10,617 bases of DNA from an uncultured Duganella sp. (GTDB taxonomy: Bacteria; Pseudomonadota; Gammaproteobacteria; Burkholderiales; Burkholderiaceae). The position numbers and the translations under genes were made by a program. The stretch's first letter is position 1. Every line of letters starts with the position of its first letter. The stretch lies in the NCBI GenBank assembly GCA_946482635.1, contig CAMLSG010000192.1:1-10617 (forward strand). Reading direction: 5' to 3'. The notes beneath the pieces are model-generated. The model was not told where the DNA came from, made no database searches, and worked only from the letters and a program-made list of their open reading frames with translations. Positions 1-7,979 of this stretch are shown one piece after another.

Positions 1-14
1 GAGCGAAAAGCCAT
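1..14 (-). CDS. Start of a gene downstream of argS (partial, 4 codons visible)
   Basis: On the minus strand an ATG (plus-strand complement at 12-14) lies 7 bp after the argS stop codon. The stop region reads TAAGGTCCACATG, so an AAGG ribosome-binding site sits about 5 bases before the ATG. Only M-A-F-R is visible before the window ends, so no product can be named. In related bacteria argS is often followed by a SPOR-domain (FtsN-like) gene, but nothing here tests that. Confidence 0.4.
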
Positions 15-21
15 GTGGACC

Positions 22-1731
22 TTACATTTGGTTAGGAGCGGAAACGCCGATCAGTGCCAGGCCGTTGCGCAGCACCTGGCGGGTGGCAACCATCAGGGCC
101 ACGCGGGCCAGCTTGGTTGCTTCGTCTTCCACCAGCACTTTTTCGGCGAAGTAGAACGAGTGCAGGGCGGCAGCCAGGTCGCGCAGGTAGAACGCTACCT
201 GGTGCGGGCCCAGTTCGGCCTGGGCGCGGGCCAGCACTTCCGGGTACTGGGCCAGTGCGGCCAGCAGGGTTGCCTCGGTTGGCGCGGTCAGCGGCGACAG
301 GTCGACATTGGCCACGGAAGCTTCGTCGCCGCCCCAGTTTTCCAGCATGCGGCAGATGCGTGCGTGGGCGTACTGCACGTAATAGACCGGGTTCTCGTCG
401 GACGTCTTGAGCGCGACGTCGACATCGAACACGAATTCGGTATCGGCTTTACGCGAGATCAGGAAGAAGCGCACGGCGTCGCGGCCCTTGGTGATGTCGC
501 CGCCGCCGGACCATTCGATCAGGTCGCGCACGGTGACGTAGGAGCCGGCACGCTTGGAGATCTTCACCTCGGCGCCGTCCTTCATCACGGTGACCATCTT
601 GTGCAGCACGTAGTCAGGGAAGCCCTGCGGGATGCCCAGGCCGACGGCTTGCAGGCCGGCGCGCACGCGGGCGATGGTGCCGTGGTGGTCGGAACCCTGG
701 ACGTTGATCGCCTGGGTGAAGCCGCGCTGGAACTTGACGATGTGGTAGGCGACGTCCGGCACGAAATAGGTGTAGCCGCCGTCGGTCTTGCGCATCACGC
801 GGTCCTTGTCGTCGCCGTAGTCGGTGGTGCGCAGCCACAGCGCGCCGCCGTCTTCGTAGGTGTGGCCGTTGGCGACCAGCGCCTCGACGGCCTTTTCCAC
901 CTTGCCGTCGGAGTACAGCGACGATTCCAGGTAGTAGTTGTCGAACTTCACGCCGAAGGCTTGCAGGTCGATGTCCTGCTCGTTGCGCAGGTAGGTGACC
1001 GCGAAGGCGCGGATGTTTTCGATGTCTTCCACGTTGCCGGAGCCGGTTACCGGCTGGCCGTCGGAGGCGGAAACGGTCTTTTTGGCCAGGAAATCGGCGG
1101 CGATATCGGCAATATAGTCGCCGTTGTAGGCCGATTCAGGCCATTCGGCGTCGCCCGGCTTGAAACCCTTGGCGCGGCACTGGACCGAGGTGGCCAGGGT
1201 CTGGATCTGGACGCCGGCGTCGTTGTAATAGAACTCGCGGGTGACCTTGGCGCCTTGCGCTTCGAACAGCGAGGACAGGGCGTCGCCCAGCGCCGCCTGG
1301 CGGCCGTGGCCCACGTGCAGCGGGCCGGTCGGGTTGGCGGAGACGAATTCGATGATGACGTTCTTGCCCGCCAGGGATTCGCTCTGGCCGAAGGCGGCGC
1401 CTTGCTGCAGCACGGTCTTGACCACGGACTGCTTGGCGGCGTCGGTTACGCGCAGGTTGATGAAGCCAGGGCCGGCGATTTCGGCAGAAGCGACCAGCTG
1501 CTTTCCGGCCGGGTTTTCCTGGACGGCGGCGACGATCTTCTGCGCCAGTTCGCGCGGGTTCATCTTGAGCTGCTTGGCCAGCTGCATGGCGATATTGCAG
1601 GCGACGTCGCCGTGCGAGGCGTCGCGCGGGCGCTCCAGCACCACGTTGGCTTTAACGTCGGAACCTTCCAGGATCGGCGCGAGGGCGGCCTGGAACAGGG
1701 AAATGATCTCTTGCTTTTGTTGGGCGAGCAT
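22..1731 (-). CDS. argS: Arginyl-tRNA synthetase (class I)
   Basis: ArgS charges tRNA-Arg with arginine using ATP in the cytoplasm. The 569-aa product matches the usual length (E. coli about 577). An N-terminal Add-1-type tRNA-binding domain spans residues 1-105, with [20 protein letters not shown] at 35-54. The class I catalytic core carries the HIGH-type signature as HVGH (139-142, within [13 protein letters not shown]) and a KMSKS-equivalent as KISKR (390-394). The C-terminal helical anticodon-binding domain ends with a typical family tail, [11 protein letters not shown]. The start is taken at ATG 1731. An in-frame ATG 11 codons upstream (1764) overlaps the -10 box of the likely promoter, so it should not be on the transcript. 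Neither ATG has a strong Shine-Dalgarno. The gene is divergent from rsmB. Much larger open frames on both strands here are products of GC-rich codon bias. Confidence 0.97.
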   Translation of the reverse strand: MLAQQKQEIISLFQAALAPILEGSDVKANVVLERPRDASHGDVACNIAMQLAKQLKMNPRELAQKIVAAVQENPAGKQLVASAEIAGPGFINLRVTDAAKQSVVKTVLQQGAAFGQSESLAGKNVIIEFVSANPTGPLHVGHGRQAALGDALSSLFEAQGAKVTREFYYNDAGVQIQTLATSVQCRAKGFKPGDAEWPESAYNGDYIADIAADFLAKKTVSASDGQPVTGSGNVEDIENIRAFAVTYLRNEQDIDLQAFGVKFDNYYLESSLYSDGKVEKAVEALVANGHTYEDGGALWLRTTDYGDDKDRVMRKTDGGYTYFVPDVAYHIVKFQRGFTQAINVQGSDHHGTIARVRAGLQAVGLGIPQGFPDYVLHKMVTVMKDGAEVKISKRAGSYVTVRDLIEWSGGGDITKGRDAVRFFLISRKADTEFVFDVDVALKTSDENPVYYVQYAHARICRMLENWGGDEASVANVDLSPLTAPTEATLLAALAQYPEVLARAQAELGPHQVAFYLRDLAAALHSFYFAEKVLVEDEATKLARVALMVATRQVLRNGLALIGVSAPNQM

Positions 1732-1762
1732 GTGAATAGCCGGGAACGTCTGAAAGAGGAAC

Positions 1763-1790
1763 ATTATACTTGTTTGCAAGAACGGGTAAA
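1763..1790 (-). promoter_or_regulatory. Sigma70-type promoter of argS
   Basis: On the minus strand there is a perfect TATAAT (plus coordinates 1763-1768). It is preceded by a 16-bp spacer and TTTACC (1785-1790, 4/6 to TTGACA). Transcription would begin near 1755-1757, about 25 bases before the chosen argS ATG at 1731. This is a motif match only, with no experimental support. Confidence 0.6.
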
Positions 1791-1805
1791 TCAGGGGGAA
1801 ACAAG

Positions 1806-1833
1806 GGGTTAGGGGGCTTAACCCGGGTACAAT
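1806..1833 (+). promoter_or_regulatory. Candidate rsmB promoter: -10 TACAAT with a hairpin just upstream
   Basis: TACAAT (1828-1833, 5/6 to TATAAT) lies 80 bp before the rsmB start. No convincing -35 hexamer is seen at 16-18 bp spacing. Immediately upstream is an inverted repeat, GGGTTA (1806-1811) and TAACCC (1819-1824), with a 7-base loop; it could be an operator or be fortuitous. The argS promoter lies 15 bp further left on the other strand, so the two transcripts would start back to back. Confidence 0.35.
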
Positions 1834-1912
1834 CTTGGTTTTCACAGATTTACCGCGATGAATACGGCCCATGGCCGTGCCGCCGGCTGGCGGGCGCGAT
1901 GACAGGATTGCA

Positions 1913-3862
1913 ATGACTAAGAAAGAGCGCCCAACTTTATCCCTCAAACCTAAGGCTAAACCGGCAGCACCGGCGGCCAAGGCGCCTCGTGCGCAGGGGG
2001 ATGGCGGACAGCGCTCCGCTGGTTCGGACCGCCCGCGTACCGCCGGCCCGCGTCCGGCTGGCCAGCCGCGCGGCGAATCAGCACCACGGGCCAATACGCC
2101 GCGCCCGAGCGGCGAGGGGGCCCAGCGCGGCTTCGGAGCACGTCCTGACCGGGAAAATCGTGGCGAAGGCCGCAGCGAAGGCCGTGCCGACCGCGAGCAG
2201 CGCAGCTTTGCGCCGCGTTCGGACCGGGAAAACCGCGGCGAGGGCCGCGACGACCGTGGCCAGCGCAGCTTTGGCCCGCGCGCAGGCGGCGAAAACAGCC
2301 GCAATGAAGGCCGTGGCGAAGCAGGCCAGCGTGGTTTCGGCCGGCGCGAAGGCGCCGATTTCCGCAACGATTCGCGTTCGGATCGCGGACAGCGTGATTT
2401 TGGCCGTTCGGCCGGCGGCGAAGGTGCAGGGTCCGGCTCGCCTTGGGCAGCCCGCAAGCCTGCGGCGCATGGTGCAGACGCACAGGCGCCGCGTGCGCCA
2501 GCCAGGCCGGCCATCCGCGAAAGCCACCATCGCGACCTGAAACCTCGCGTACAAACCGACTTCCAGTCCGAACTGAAGCAGGACTCGCTGGCTTTTGCCC
2601 TCCTGGGCGCCGCAACTGCGGCAGTGCAGGTCCAGCAGGGCACCGCGTTGCCGCAAGCGTTGGCAACTGTATTCACCGGCAATAACGCCAGCCCGCAAGC
2701 CCGCGGCGCAATCCAGGACATCGCCTATCGCTCCATGCGCCAACTGGCCCTGAGCGAAATCCTGGTCGGCCTGATGGCGCCGAAGGCCCCGGATCCGCTG
2801 GTCCAGGCGCTGCTCTCCGTCGCCCTGCCTCTGATGCACCCGGCCGACGGCAGCCCGGCTCCCTACGAAGCCTTTACGGTAGTCGACCAGGCCGTCACCG
2901 CAGCCGGTTCCCACCCGGACACCGCGCGCGCGAAAAACATGGTCAACGCGCTGTTGCGCCGTTTCCTGCGCGAGAAACAAGAACTGCTGGATGAAGCCCT
3001 GCAGCAACCGGAAGCCAAATATAACTACCCGCAGTGGTGGATCGACTCCGTCATCACCGCCTACCCGAAAGACTGGGAGCAGGTACTGGCCGCCGGTAAC
3101 AAGGCTCCGCCGCTGACGCTGCGCGTGAACACCCGCCGCACCACGCTTGTCGACTATCTGGCGCGCCTGGCGGCGGAAGGCATCGAAGCCACCCAGGTCG
3201 GCGACTTCGCCGTGCGCCTGGCCAGGCCGGTGCCGGTGCACCAGATCCCGGGTTTCGACCAGGGCGACGTTTCGGTGCAGGACGCCGGCGCGCAACTGGC
3301 TGCGCCGTTGTTGGACGTACAACCCGGCATGCGTGTGCTGGATGCCTGCGCCGCCCCGGGCGGCAAGACTTGCCATATCCTCGAGCTGGCCGATGTCAAT
3401 TTGACAGCATTGGACGCCGATCCGAAGCGGCTGCAGCGCGTGCAGGAAAACCTCGACCGCCTGCAACTGCAGGCAAAGCTGCAGCCGGCAGAGGCCCAGG
3501 CCGACGGCTGGTGGGATGGCCAGCCGTTCGACCGCATCCTGGCCGACGTGCCTTGCACCGCCTCCGGCATCGTGCGCCGCCACCCGGATATCCGCTGGCT
3601 GCGCCGCAAGAGCGACACCCGTCAACTTGCAACACTTTCGTCGCAAATTCTCGACAACCTTTGGAAAATGCTCGCCCCCAATGGTAAATTGCTGTTCGTG
3701 ACATGTTCGTTGTGGCCGCAGGAGTCCGAGGCGCAGGCGGCCGCTTTCGCGGTGCGCAACCGCGCCACCCGCCTCGATGCGCCGGGCCAATTGCTGCCTT
3801 TGGGCGGCGCCGGGCAGGATCACGATGGTTTGTTCTACGCATTGTTCCGGAAAGATGCGTAA
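1913..3862 (+). CDS. rsmB: 16S rRNA (cytosine-5) methyltransferase RsmB with long disordered N-terminal extension
   Basis: RsmB uses S-adenosylmethionine to form m5C967 in 16S rRNA (E. coli numbering). The 649-aa product has a NusB-like RNA-binding domain at about 219-355, then the Rossmann methyltransferase core. Motif I is [12 protein letters not shown] (475-486), the SAM acidic loop is DADPKR (501-506), motif IV is DVPCTASG (545-552, Cys548) and motif VI is VTCS (596-599), with Cys598 the expected nucleophile. The first roughly 210 residues are extra compared with E. coli RsmB (about 429 aa) and are rich in Arg, Gly, Asp, Glu and Ala, with five QRxF-type units. The start at ATG 1913 has AGGA about 7 bases upstream. 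An ATG at 1871 would add 14 residues but lacks a ribosome-binding site. The 3' end overlaps the next gene by 8 bp, implying coupled translation. Confidence 0.95.
   Translation: MTKKERPTLSLKPKAKPAAPAAKAPRAQGDGGQRSAGSDRPRTAGPRPAGQPRGESAPRANTPRPSGEGAQRGFGARPDRENRGEGRSEGRADREQRSFAPRSDRENRGEGRDDRGQRSFGPRAGGENSRNEGRGEAGQRGFGRREGADFRNDSRSDRGQRDFGRSAGGEGAGSGSPWAARKPAAHGADAQAPRAPARPAIRESHHRDLKPRVQTDFQSELKQDSLAFALLGAATAAVQVQQGTALPQALATVFTGNNASPQARGAIQDIAYRSMRQLALSEILVGLMAPKAPDPLVQALLSVALPLMHPADGSPAPYEAFTVVDQAVTAAGSHPDTARAKNMVNALLRRFLREKQELLDEALQQPEAKYNYPQWWIDSVITAYPKDWEQVLAAGNKAPPLTLRVNTRRTTLVDYLARLAAEGIEATQVGDFAVRLARPVPVHQIPGFDQGDVSVQDAGAQLAAPLLDVQPGMRVLDACAAPGGKTCHILELADVNLTALDADPKRLQRVQENLDRLQLQAKLQPAEAQADGWWDGQPFDRILADVPCTASGIVRRHPDIRWLRRKSDTRQLATLSSQILDNLWKMLAPNGKLLFVTCSLWPQESEAQAAAFAVRNRATRLDAPGQLLPLGGAGQDHDGLFYALFRKDA
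2123..2422 (+). repeat. Five degenerate QRxFG repeats coding the RsmB low-complexity tail
   Basis: Residues QR(G/S/D)F start at RsmB positions 71, 96, 117, 139 and 160, giving a period of 21-25 residues. The first two units share DRENRGEGR exactly. Their 27-bp DNA copies (2147-2173 and 2222-2248) differ at three bases, all silent third positions. This pattern suggests internal duplication followed by selection on the protein sequence. Later units are more degenerate. Confidence 0.7.
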
Positions 3863-4460
3863 CCCTTTGACGAGCACCAGGCAAGTGATCCAAAGATTTC
3901 TCCGACTCCTTTGCTGGCAGTTGCTGTTGACGCTTGCGTGTGCGTTGCCGCACGCCGCCCACGCCTCCGACGAGACGGTGGAGATCACGCGCGCCTATAT
4001 CGAGGCGGCGGAAGAGGGGTATCGCCTGTCCTCCGCCTACTCCTTTGAGCTGAGCCACGGCCTGGAAGACGCCGTCCAGTCGGGGGTATCGCTGCACTTC
4101 ACCACCGAAATCAGTTTCACCCGCCCGCGCTGGTACTGGTTCGATGAAAAAGCCGTCACCGCCAAGCGCACCCATAAATTGTGGTACGACGTGCTGACGC
4201 GCCAGTACCACGTCAAGATCATCGGCTCGGTTGCCCAGCCTTTCCAGACGCTGGACGAAGCCCTGTTTTTCATCCGCCGGCCCACCCGCTGGGTAGTGGC
4301 ACCGCGCGGCGCCCTGAAGGTGGGCGAAACGTATAACGTGACCCTGCGCATGGGCATGGACAAGGATTACCTGCCCAAACCGATCCAGGTCAACGCCTTC
4401 AACAACAGCGAGTGGCGACTCTCGTCAAGCAAAAAAACCTTCCAGTACAGGGCTGAGTAA
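3855..4460 (+). CDS. DUF4390 family protein, exported or membrane-anchored
   Basis: This 201-aa protein has a basic N-terminus and a hydrophobic segment at about 14-33 (FLRLLCWQLLLTLACALPHA). The sequence AHASDE follows, so a signal peptide with cleavage after AHA (about residue 38) is likely. The mature part resembles DUF4390, with EITRAYIEAAEEGYRLSSAY near 43-62 and FTTEISFTRPRWYWFDE at 82-98. It looks like a small periplasmic beta-rich domain. Its biochemical role is not established. Its constant neighbours, rsmB before and ntrY after, suggest it works with the NtrY sensor at the membrane, but that is inference. The ATG overlaps the rsmB stop by 8 bp with GGAAAG just upstream. The stop codon is immediately followed by the ntrY GTG. 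Confidence 0.85.
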   Translation: MRNPLTSTRQVIQRFLRLLCWQLLLTLACALPHAAHASDETVEITRAYIEAAEEGYRLSSAYSFELSHGLEDAVQSGVSLHFTTEISFTRPRWYWFDEKAVTAKRTHKLWYDVLTRQYHVKIIGSVAQPFQTLDEALFFIRRPTRWVVAPRGALKVGETYNVTLRMGMDKDYLPKPIQVNAFNNSEWRLSSSKKTFQYRAE

Positions 4461-6746
4461 GTGACATCTGCCCTCAGGTACCTGTTTGTCGTCGCGGGAG
4501 CGATCTGCAGCATATTGCTGTTCCTGCTCGCATCGGCCTCCGACAACTCCGGCTTCTTCGACCGCTATTACGGCTGGCTGCTGGGCCTGAACGCCTCGGT
4601 CGCAGTGGCGCTGGTGCTGCTGGTCGGCGTTTCCCTGTTCCGGCTTTATTCGCGCTATAAGAGCGGCAAGTTCGGCTCGCGCCTGATGACCAGGCTGGTG
4701 GTGCTGTTTGCAGCCATCGGCGTGCTGCCCGGCCTGGTGATCTTCCTGGTGTCGGTGCAGTTCGTGTCGCACTCCATCGATTCCTGGTTCAACGTGCGCG
4801 TGGAAGAAGCGCTGGACGCCGGCCTGGACCTGGGCCGCTCGGCACTGGACGAATCGCTGGCCGAACTGGAGGCGCAGGCGCGCGGCACCGTGCGCCAACT
4901 GGCCGAAGACCCGTTCTATGCCGCGCCGGCGACACTGGCGCGATTCGTGCGCCGTCATCCCGGCACCCAGAGCGCCATCATCGTCGATGCCGACGGCGGC
5001 CTGATTGTGTCCGCCATGGGCGAGCGCCGCATCAACCTGTCGGCCGACCTGCCGAGTGCGGTGATGCTGAACAAAGCCAAGGACGAGCCGTCCTATGCCG
5101 CCTACGAAGGCGGCGGCGAACTGCGCGACGATCGCGTCGGTGCACCGCAACCGGCGCCGCTCGACGCCAACAGCGTGCTGCGCCTGCGCGTGCTGATGGC
5201 CATTCCCGATCCGGTGCAGCCGTCCGGCGCGCACCTGGCGCCGCGCTACCTGCAAATCATCCAGGCCGTGCCGCAAAAGCTCGCCAGCAATGGCGAAATG
5301 CTGCGTACCGCCTTCTCGGAATACAAGGAACGCTTCGTGGCCCGCGTCGGCCTGCGCAAGATGTACATCGAAACGCTGACACTGACCCTGCTGCTGGCAG
5401 TGTTCGGCGCCATCGCGGCGGCCTTCCTGATCGCGAACGACCTTGCGCAGCCGCTGCTGCTGCTGGCCGAAGGTACCCGCGCCGTGGCCGAGGGCGACCT
5501 GTCGCCGCGCCCGATCGTGGCCAGCTCGGACGAACTGGGCACGCTGACCCAGTCCTTCAACACCATGACGCGCCAGCTATCCGAAGCGCGCAGCGCCGTT
5601 GAACGCAATCGCATCGCACTGCAGAACGCCAAGGCCCACCTGGAGTCTGTGCTGGCCAATATGTCCGCAGGGGTGATGGTGCTGGACTCCGAATTCCGCC
5701 TGGTCACCTGCAACGACTCGGTCGAGCGCATCCTGCAGCATGCCGGCGTGACCCTGATCGGCCAGCCGCTGGCCGAAGTGGAAGGCATGCAGGAGTTCGC
5801 CGCCGCCATCATCAATGCCTTCTCGGCACAGTCGGCGCAGACCGCGGCCGGCCGCAACCTGCAGCGCCTGCACTGGCAGCGCCAGATCGAGATCCCGCGC
5901 CAGCCTGGCAGCCCGGAAGACGACGAACTGGTTCTGCTGACGCGCGGCTCGCGCCTGCCGCTGGAAACCGGCACCGGCTACATCGTCGTGTTCGACGATA
6001 TCACCGACGTGATCTCGGCCCAGCGCTCGATCGCCTGGGGCGAAGTGGCGCGCCGCCTGGCCCATGAAATCAAGAACCCGCTGACGCCTATCCAGCTGTC
6101 AGCCGAACGCCTGCAGATGAAGCTTGAATCCAAGCTGGCGGGCCCCGATGTGGAATTGCTCAACAAAGCCTCCACCACCATCGTCAACCAGGTCGCCGCC
6201 ATGAAACGCATGGTCGACGACTTCCGCGATTACGCCCGCACCCCGCCTGCCGTGCTGCAGCCGCTCGACCTGAACACGCTGGTCGAGGACATCCTGCACC
6301 TGTACGTGAGCGGGGAGGGCCACGACATCATCCACGCCAACCTGGCGCCGGCCCTGCCCATGATCCTGGGCGACGAGACACAATTGCGCCAGGTGATCCA
6401 CAACCTGCTGCAAAATGCGCAGGACGCGCTGCAGGAGCATCCTCCTGCGGACGGCGAGCCGCGCATCGACGTGGTCACGGAGGGAATCATCTACCAGAGC
6501 GCGGACGGCGGCACACGTATTGCAGTGCGGCTCTCAATCTCGGACAATGGCCCCGGTTTCATGCCGAAGATCCTGGCCAATGCGTTCGAGCCGTACGTGA
6601 CGACGAAGGCCAAGGGCACCGGTTTGGGCCTGGCGATGGTGAAAAAGATTATCGAGGAACACGGGGGCCGGATCGATATCCAGAACCGTGACGATAGTAG
6701 TGGTGCGTCGGTGCTGATTTTGCTGTTAAAGTTGGCGTCGGTGTAG
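4461..6746 (+). CDS. ntrY: NtrY-type membrane sensor histidine kinase
   Basis: This 761-aa kinase autophosphorylates on histidine and should pass phosphate to the regulator encoded next. Three TM segments lie at about 6-25, 40-62 and 77-100. An extracytoplasmic sensing region of about 200 residues (101-300) follows, then a fourth TM at 303-325. A HAMP linker spans about 327-380 and a PAS domain about 390-440 (LESVLANMSAGVMVLDSEF). The HisKA H-box is RRLAHEIKNPLTP, with His535 phosphorylated. The N-box is NLLQNAQDAL (648-657), G1 is DNGPGF (695-700) and G2 is GTGLGL (719-724); all are intact. The start is GTG at 4461, directly after the DUF4390 TAA, with AGGG about 9 bases upstream. NtrY homologues sense nitrogen or redox and respiratory cues in other bacteria; the signal here is unknown. 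The DUF4390 protein is a candidate accessory partner. Confidence 0.93.
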   Translation: MTSALRYLFVVAGAICSILLFLLASASDNSGFFDRYYGWLLGLNASVAVALVLLVGVSLFRLYSRYKSGKFGSRLMTRLVVLFAAIGVLPGLVIFLVSVQFVSHSIDSWFNVRVEEALDAGLDLGRSALDESLAELEAQARGTVRQLAEDPFYAAPATLARFVRRHPGTQSAIIVDADGGLIVSAMGERRINLSADLPSAVMLNKAKDEPSYAAYEGGGELRDDRVGAPQPAPLDANSVLRLRVLMAIPDPVQPSGAHLAPRYLQIIQAVPQKLASNGEMLRTAFSEYKERFVARVGLRKMYIETLTLTLLLAVFGAIAAAFLIANDLAQPLLLLAEGTRAVAEGDLSPRPIVASSDELGTLTQSFNTMTRQLSEARSAVERNRIALQNAKAHLESVLANMSAGVMVLDSEFRLVTCNDSVERILQHAGVTLIGQPLAEVEGMQEFAAAIINAFSAQSAQTAAGRNLQRLHWQRQIEIPRQPGSPEDDELVLLTRGSRLPLETGTGYIVVFDDITDVISAQRSIAWGEVARRLAHEIKNPLTPIQLSAERLQMKLESKLAGPDVELLNKASTTIVNQVAAMKRMVDDFRDYARTPPAVLQPLDLNTLVEDILHLYVSGEGHDIIHANLAPALPMILGDETQLRQVIHNLLQNAQDALQEHPPADGEPRIDVVTEGIIYQSADGGTRIAVRLSISDNGPGFMPKILANAFEPYVTTKAKGTGLGLAMVKKIIEEHGGRIDIQNRDDSSGASVLILLLKLASV

Positions 6747-6778
6747 TTGGCATAATATTGTTGGACTAATAAAATCAT

Positions 6779-6801
6779 TGTCGTGCCGACAGGTATAGAA
6801 T
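6779..6801 (+). promoter_or_regulatory. Possible promoter and operator upstream of the ntrX-like gene
   Basis: The 100-bp gap after ntrY is AT-rich. It contains a perfect inverted repeat, TGTCG-TGC-CGACA (6779-6791), followed by a -10-like TAGAAT (6796-6801). No matching -35 hexamer lies at 16-18 bp. The palindrome would sit in the spacer region of such a promoter, where a repressor or autoregulator could bind. Read-through from ntrY is equally possible, since no terminator is seen in the gap. Confidence 0.3.
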
Positions 6802-6846
6802 GCCTGCGTAGAGAGCGATAAAAATGAGGGAAGGGGCAAGGGATAC

Positions 6847-7560
6847 ATGGCAAACATTCTCGTAGTTGATGATGAAATGGGCATCCGGGAGCTGCTCTCG
6901 GAAATCCTGGGCGACGAAGGTCATGCGGTCACGCTGGCGGAGAACGCCCAGCAGGCGCGCCAGGCCCGCGCCGCCGGGGCGCCCGACCTGGTCCTGCTCG
7001 ACATCTGGATGCCGGACACGGACGGCGTTACGCTGCTCAAGGAATGGCAGCGCGATGGCTTGCTGACCATGCCGGTGATCATGATGTCCGGTCACGCGAC
7101 CATTGATACCGCGGTAGAGGCGACCCGTATCGGCGCCATGAATTTCCTGGAAAAGCCGATTGCGATGCAAAAGCTGCTGAAGGCGGTGCAGGCTGGCCTG
7201 AGCCGCGCGCAAGAAGCCGTGCGAGCGCCGGTGATGGCGACCCGTCCGGTGATGCCGGCGCCGGTCGAGGAAACCAGTTTCGGCCAGGCGCAGGTGACGC
7301 AGCAGCCGGTGGCCCACAACTTGGGCATGGCGCGCGCCGTCAACGGCGACAATCCGATCTTCAACCTGTCGTTCGACTTGCCGCTGCGCGAAGCGCGCGA
7401 CGCCTTCGAGCGCATGTACTTCGAACACCACCTGGGCCGCGAAGGCGGCAGCATGACCCGCGTGGCCGAGAAGACCGGGCTGGAACGCACCCACCTGTAC
7501 CGCAAGCTCAAGCAGCTGGGCGTGGAGCCCGGCAAGCTGTCCAAAAAGAACCAGGCTTGA
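6847..7560 (+). CDS. NtrX-like response regulator: receiver plus Fis-type HTH, no AAA+ domain
   Basis: This 237-aa protein is the probable phospho-acceptor of the NtrY kinase encoded upstream. The receiver domain (1-120) is complete: acidic pair Asp8/Asp9, phospho-acceptor Asp52 in VLLDIWMPD, switch Ser81 in MMSGHA, and Lys103 in EKP. A Pro/Val/Gln-rich linker (about 125-170) follows. The C-terminal Fis-type helix-turn-helix (about 178-225) contains LPLREARDAFERMYFEHHL and GLERTHLYRKLKQLGV. Classical NtrX has about 450 residues with a central sigma54-interacting AAA+ ATPase. That domain, with its Walker motifs and GAFTGA loop, is absent here, giving the layout of PrrA/RegA/ActR regulators. 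It therefore probably binds DNA without sigma54 activation. An AGGGA ribosome-binding site precedes the ATG. The stop overlaps the next gene's TTG start. Confidence 0.9.
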   Translation: MANILVVDDEMGIRELLSEILGDEGHAVTLAENAQQARQARAAGAPDLVLLDIWMPDTDGVTLLKEWQRDGLLTMPVIMMSGHATIDTAVEATRIGAMNFLEKPIAMQKLLKAVQAGLSRAQEAVRAPVMATRPVMPAPVEETSFGQAQVTQQPVAHNLGMARAVNGDNPIFNLSFDLPLREARDAFERMYFEHHLGREGGSMTRVAEKTGLERTHLYRKLKQLGVEPGKLSKKNQA

Positions 7561-7925
7561 TTCCGACCACCCTGGTAACAGGCCCGACGGCCGCAGCGCG
7601 TGAAAACGCGATTGCGGCCGTTTTGTCGCCTGGCCATGCCACGGCCATCATCCTGGAAGGTTTGGCCGACGGTAATTCTCCTTTGGTGTATGATGAAAGT
7701 GACCCTGCAGCATGGCAGCCGCAGGTTCACCGCATCGCCCCCGGCTGCCTATGCTGCGCCGGTAATCTTGTCTTACGTGTTACATTGAATCGTCTCTTGC
7801 GCCGTCCCCCGGCGCAGCTCTTTATCAGCCTGGCTGATGCCACCCACGTGGACAGCCTGCGCGCCATGCTTGCCACGGCCCCTTACGACGCCCTGCTGCG
7901 CCTGGAGCCGGTACTGAACGCTTGA
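7557..7925 (+). CDS. Small COG0523/CobW-like protein lacking the P-loop
   Basis: This 122-aa protein starts at TTG 7557, sharing TTGA with the stop of the regulator gene, so translation is probably coupled. There is no ATG until residue 104. The N-terminus IPTTLVTG matches the first strand of G3E GTPases of the CobW/COG0523 group. Where those proteins have GxxGxGKTT, this one reads GPTAAARENA, so the Walker A lysine is missing. The metal-binding signature survives as GCLCC (63-67; Cys64, Cys66, Cys67). It is followed by a family-like helix and strand, LRVTLNRLLRRPPAQLFISL. Full family members have about 300-400 residues. The protein may bind Zn or another metal through the cysteines, or act as a non-enzymatic partner; GTP hydrolysis is unlikely. 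The family link is my reading of short motifs. Confidence 0.7.
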   Translation: MIPTTLVTGPTAAARENAIAAVLSPGHATAIILEGLADGNSPLVYDESDPAAWQPQVHRIAPGCLCCAGNLVLRVTLNRLLRRPPAQLFISLADATHVDSLRAMLATAPYDALLRLEPVLNA

Positions 7926-7968
7926 AAATGGCCAGGACAGCCCCATCTCGGTTTGGAAACGAAACGTG

Positions 7969-7973
7969 AAGGA
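7969..7973 (+). promoter_or_regulatory. Ribosome-binding site fixing the DUF3567 start
   Basis: AAGGA lies 6 bases before ATG 7980. It decides against an in-frame ATG at 7953, which would add nine residues not typical of the family. Confidence 0.7.
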
Positions 7974-7979
7974 AGCCAT

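Noticed and set aside
13..1812. 599-codon open frame on the plus strand opposite argS
   Set aside because: It is a shadow of argS produced by GC-rich third positions. The protein has biased Gly/His/Val composition and no family motifs, while the minus strand gives an unmistakable ArgS.
1732..2721. 330-residue N-terminal extension of the argS frame
   Set aside because: The frame stays open by composition only. It runs antisense through rsmB, and ArgS family length and the promoter place the start at 1731.
2078..3988. 636-codon open frame on the minus strand opposite rsmB
   Set aside because: It is antisense to a complete, motif-verified RsmB, is of low-complexity composition and has no recognisable domain.
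6748..6762. Sigma54-like element TGGCA-TAATA-TTGTT upstream of the ntrX-like gene
   Set aside because: The distance between the GG and TTG elements is one base short of the invariant spacing, and the -12 element has GT instead of GC. A sigma54 RNA polymerase would not be expected to use it.
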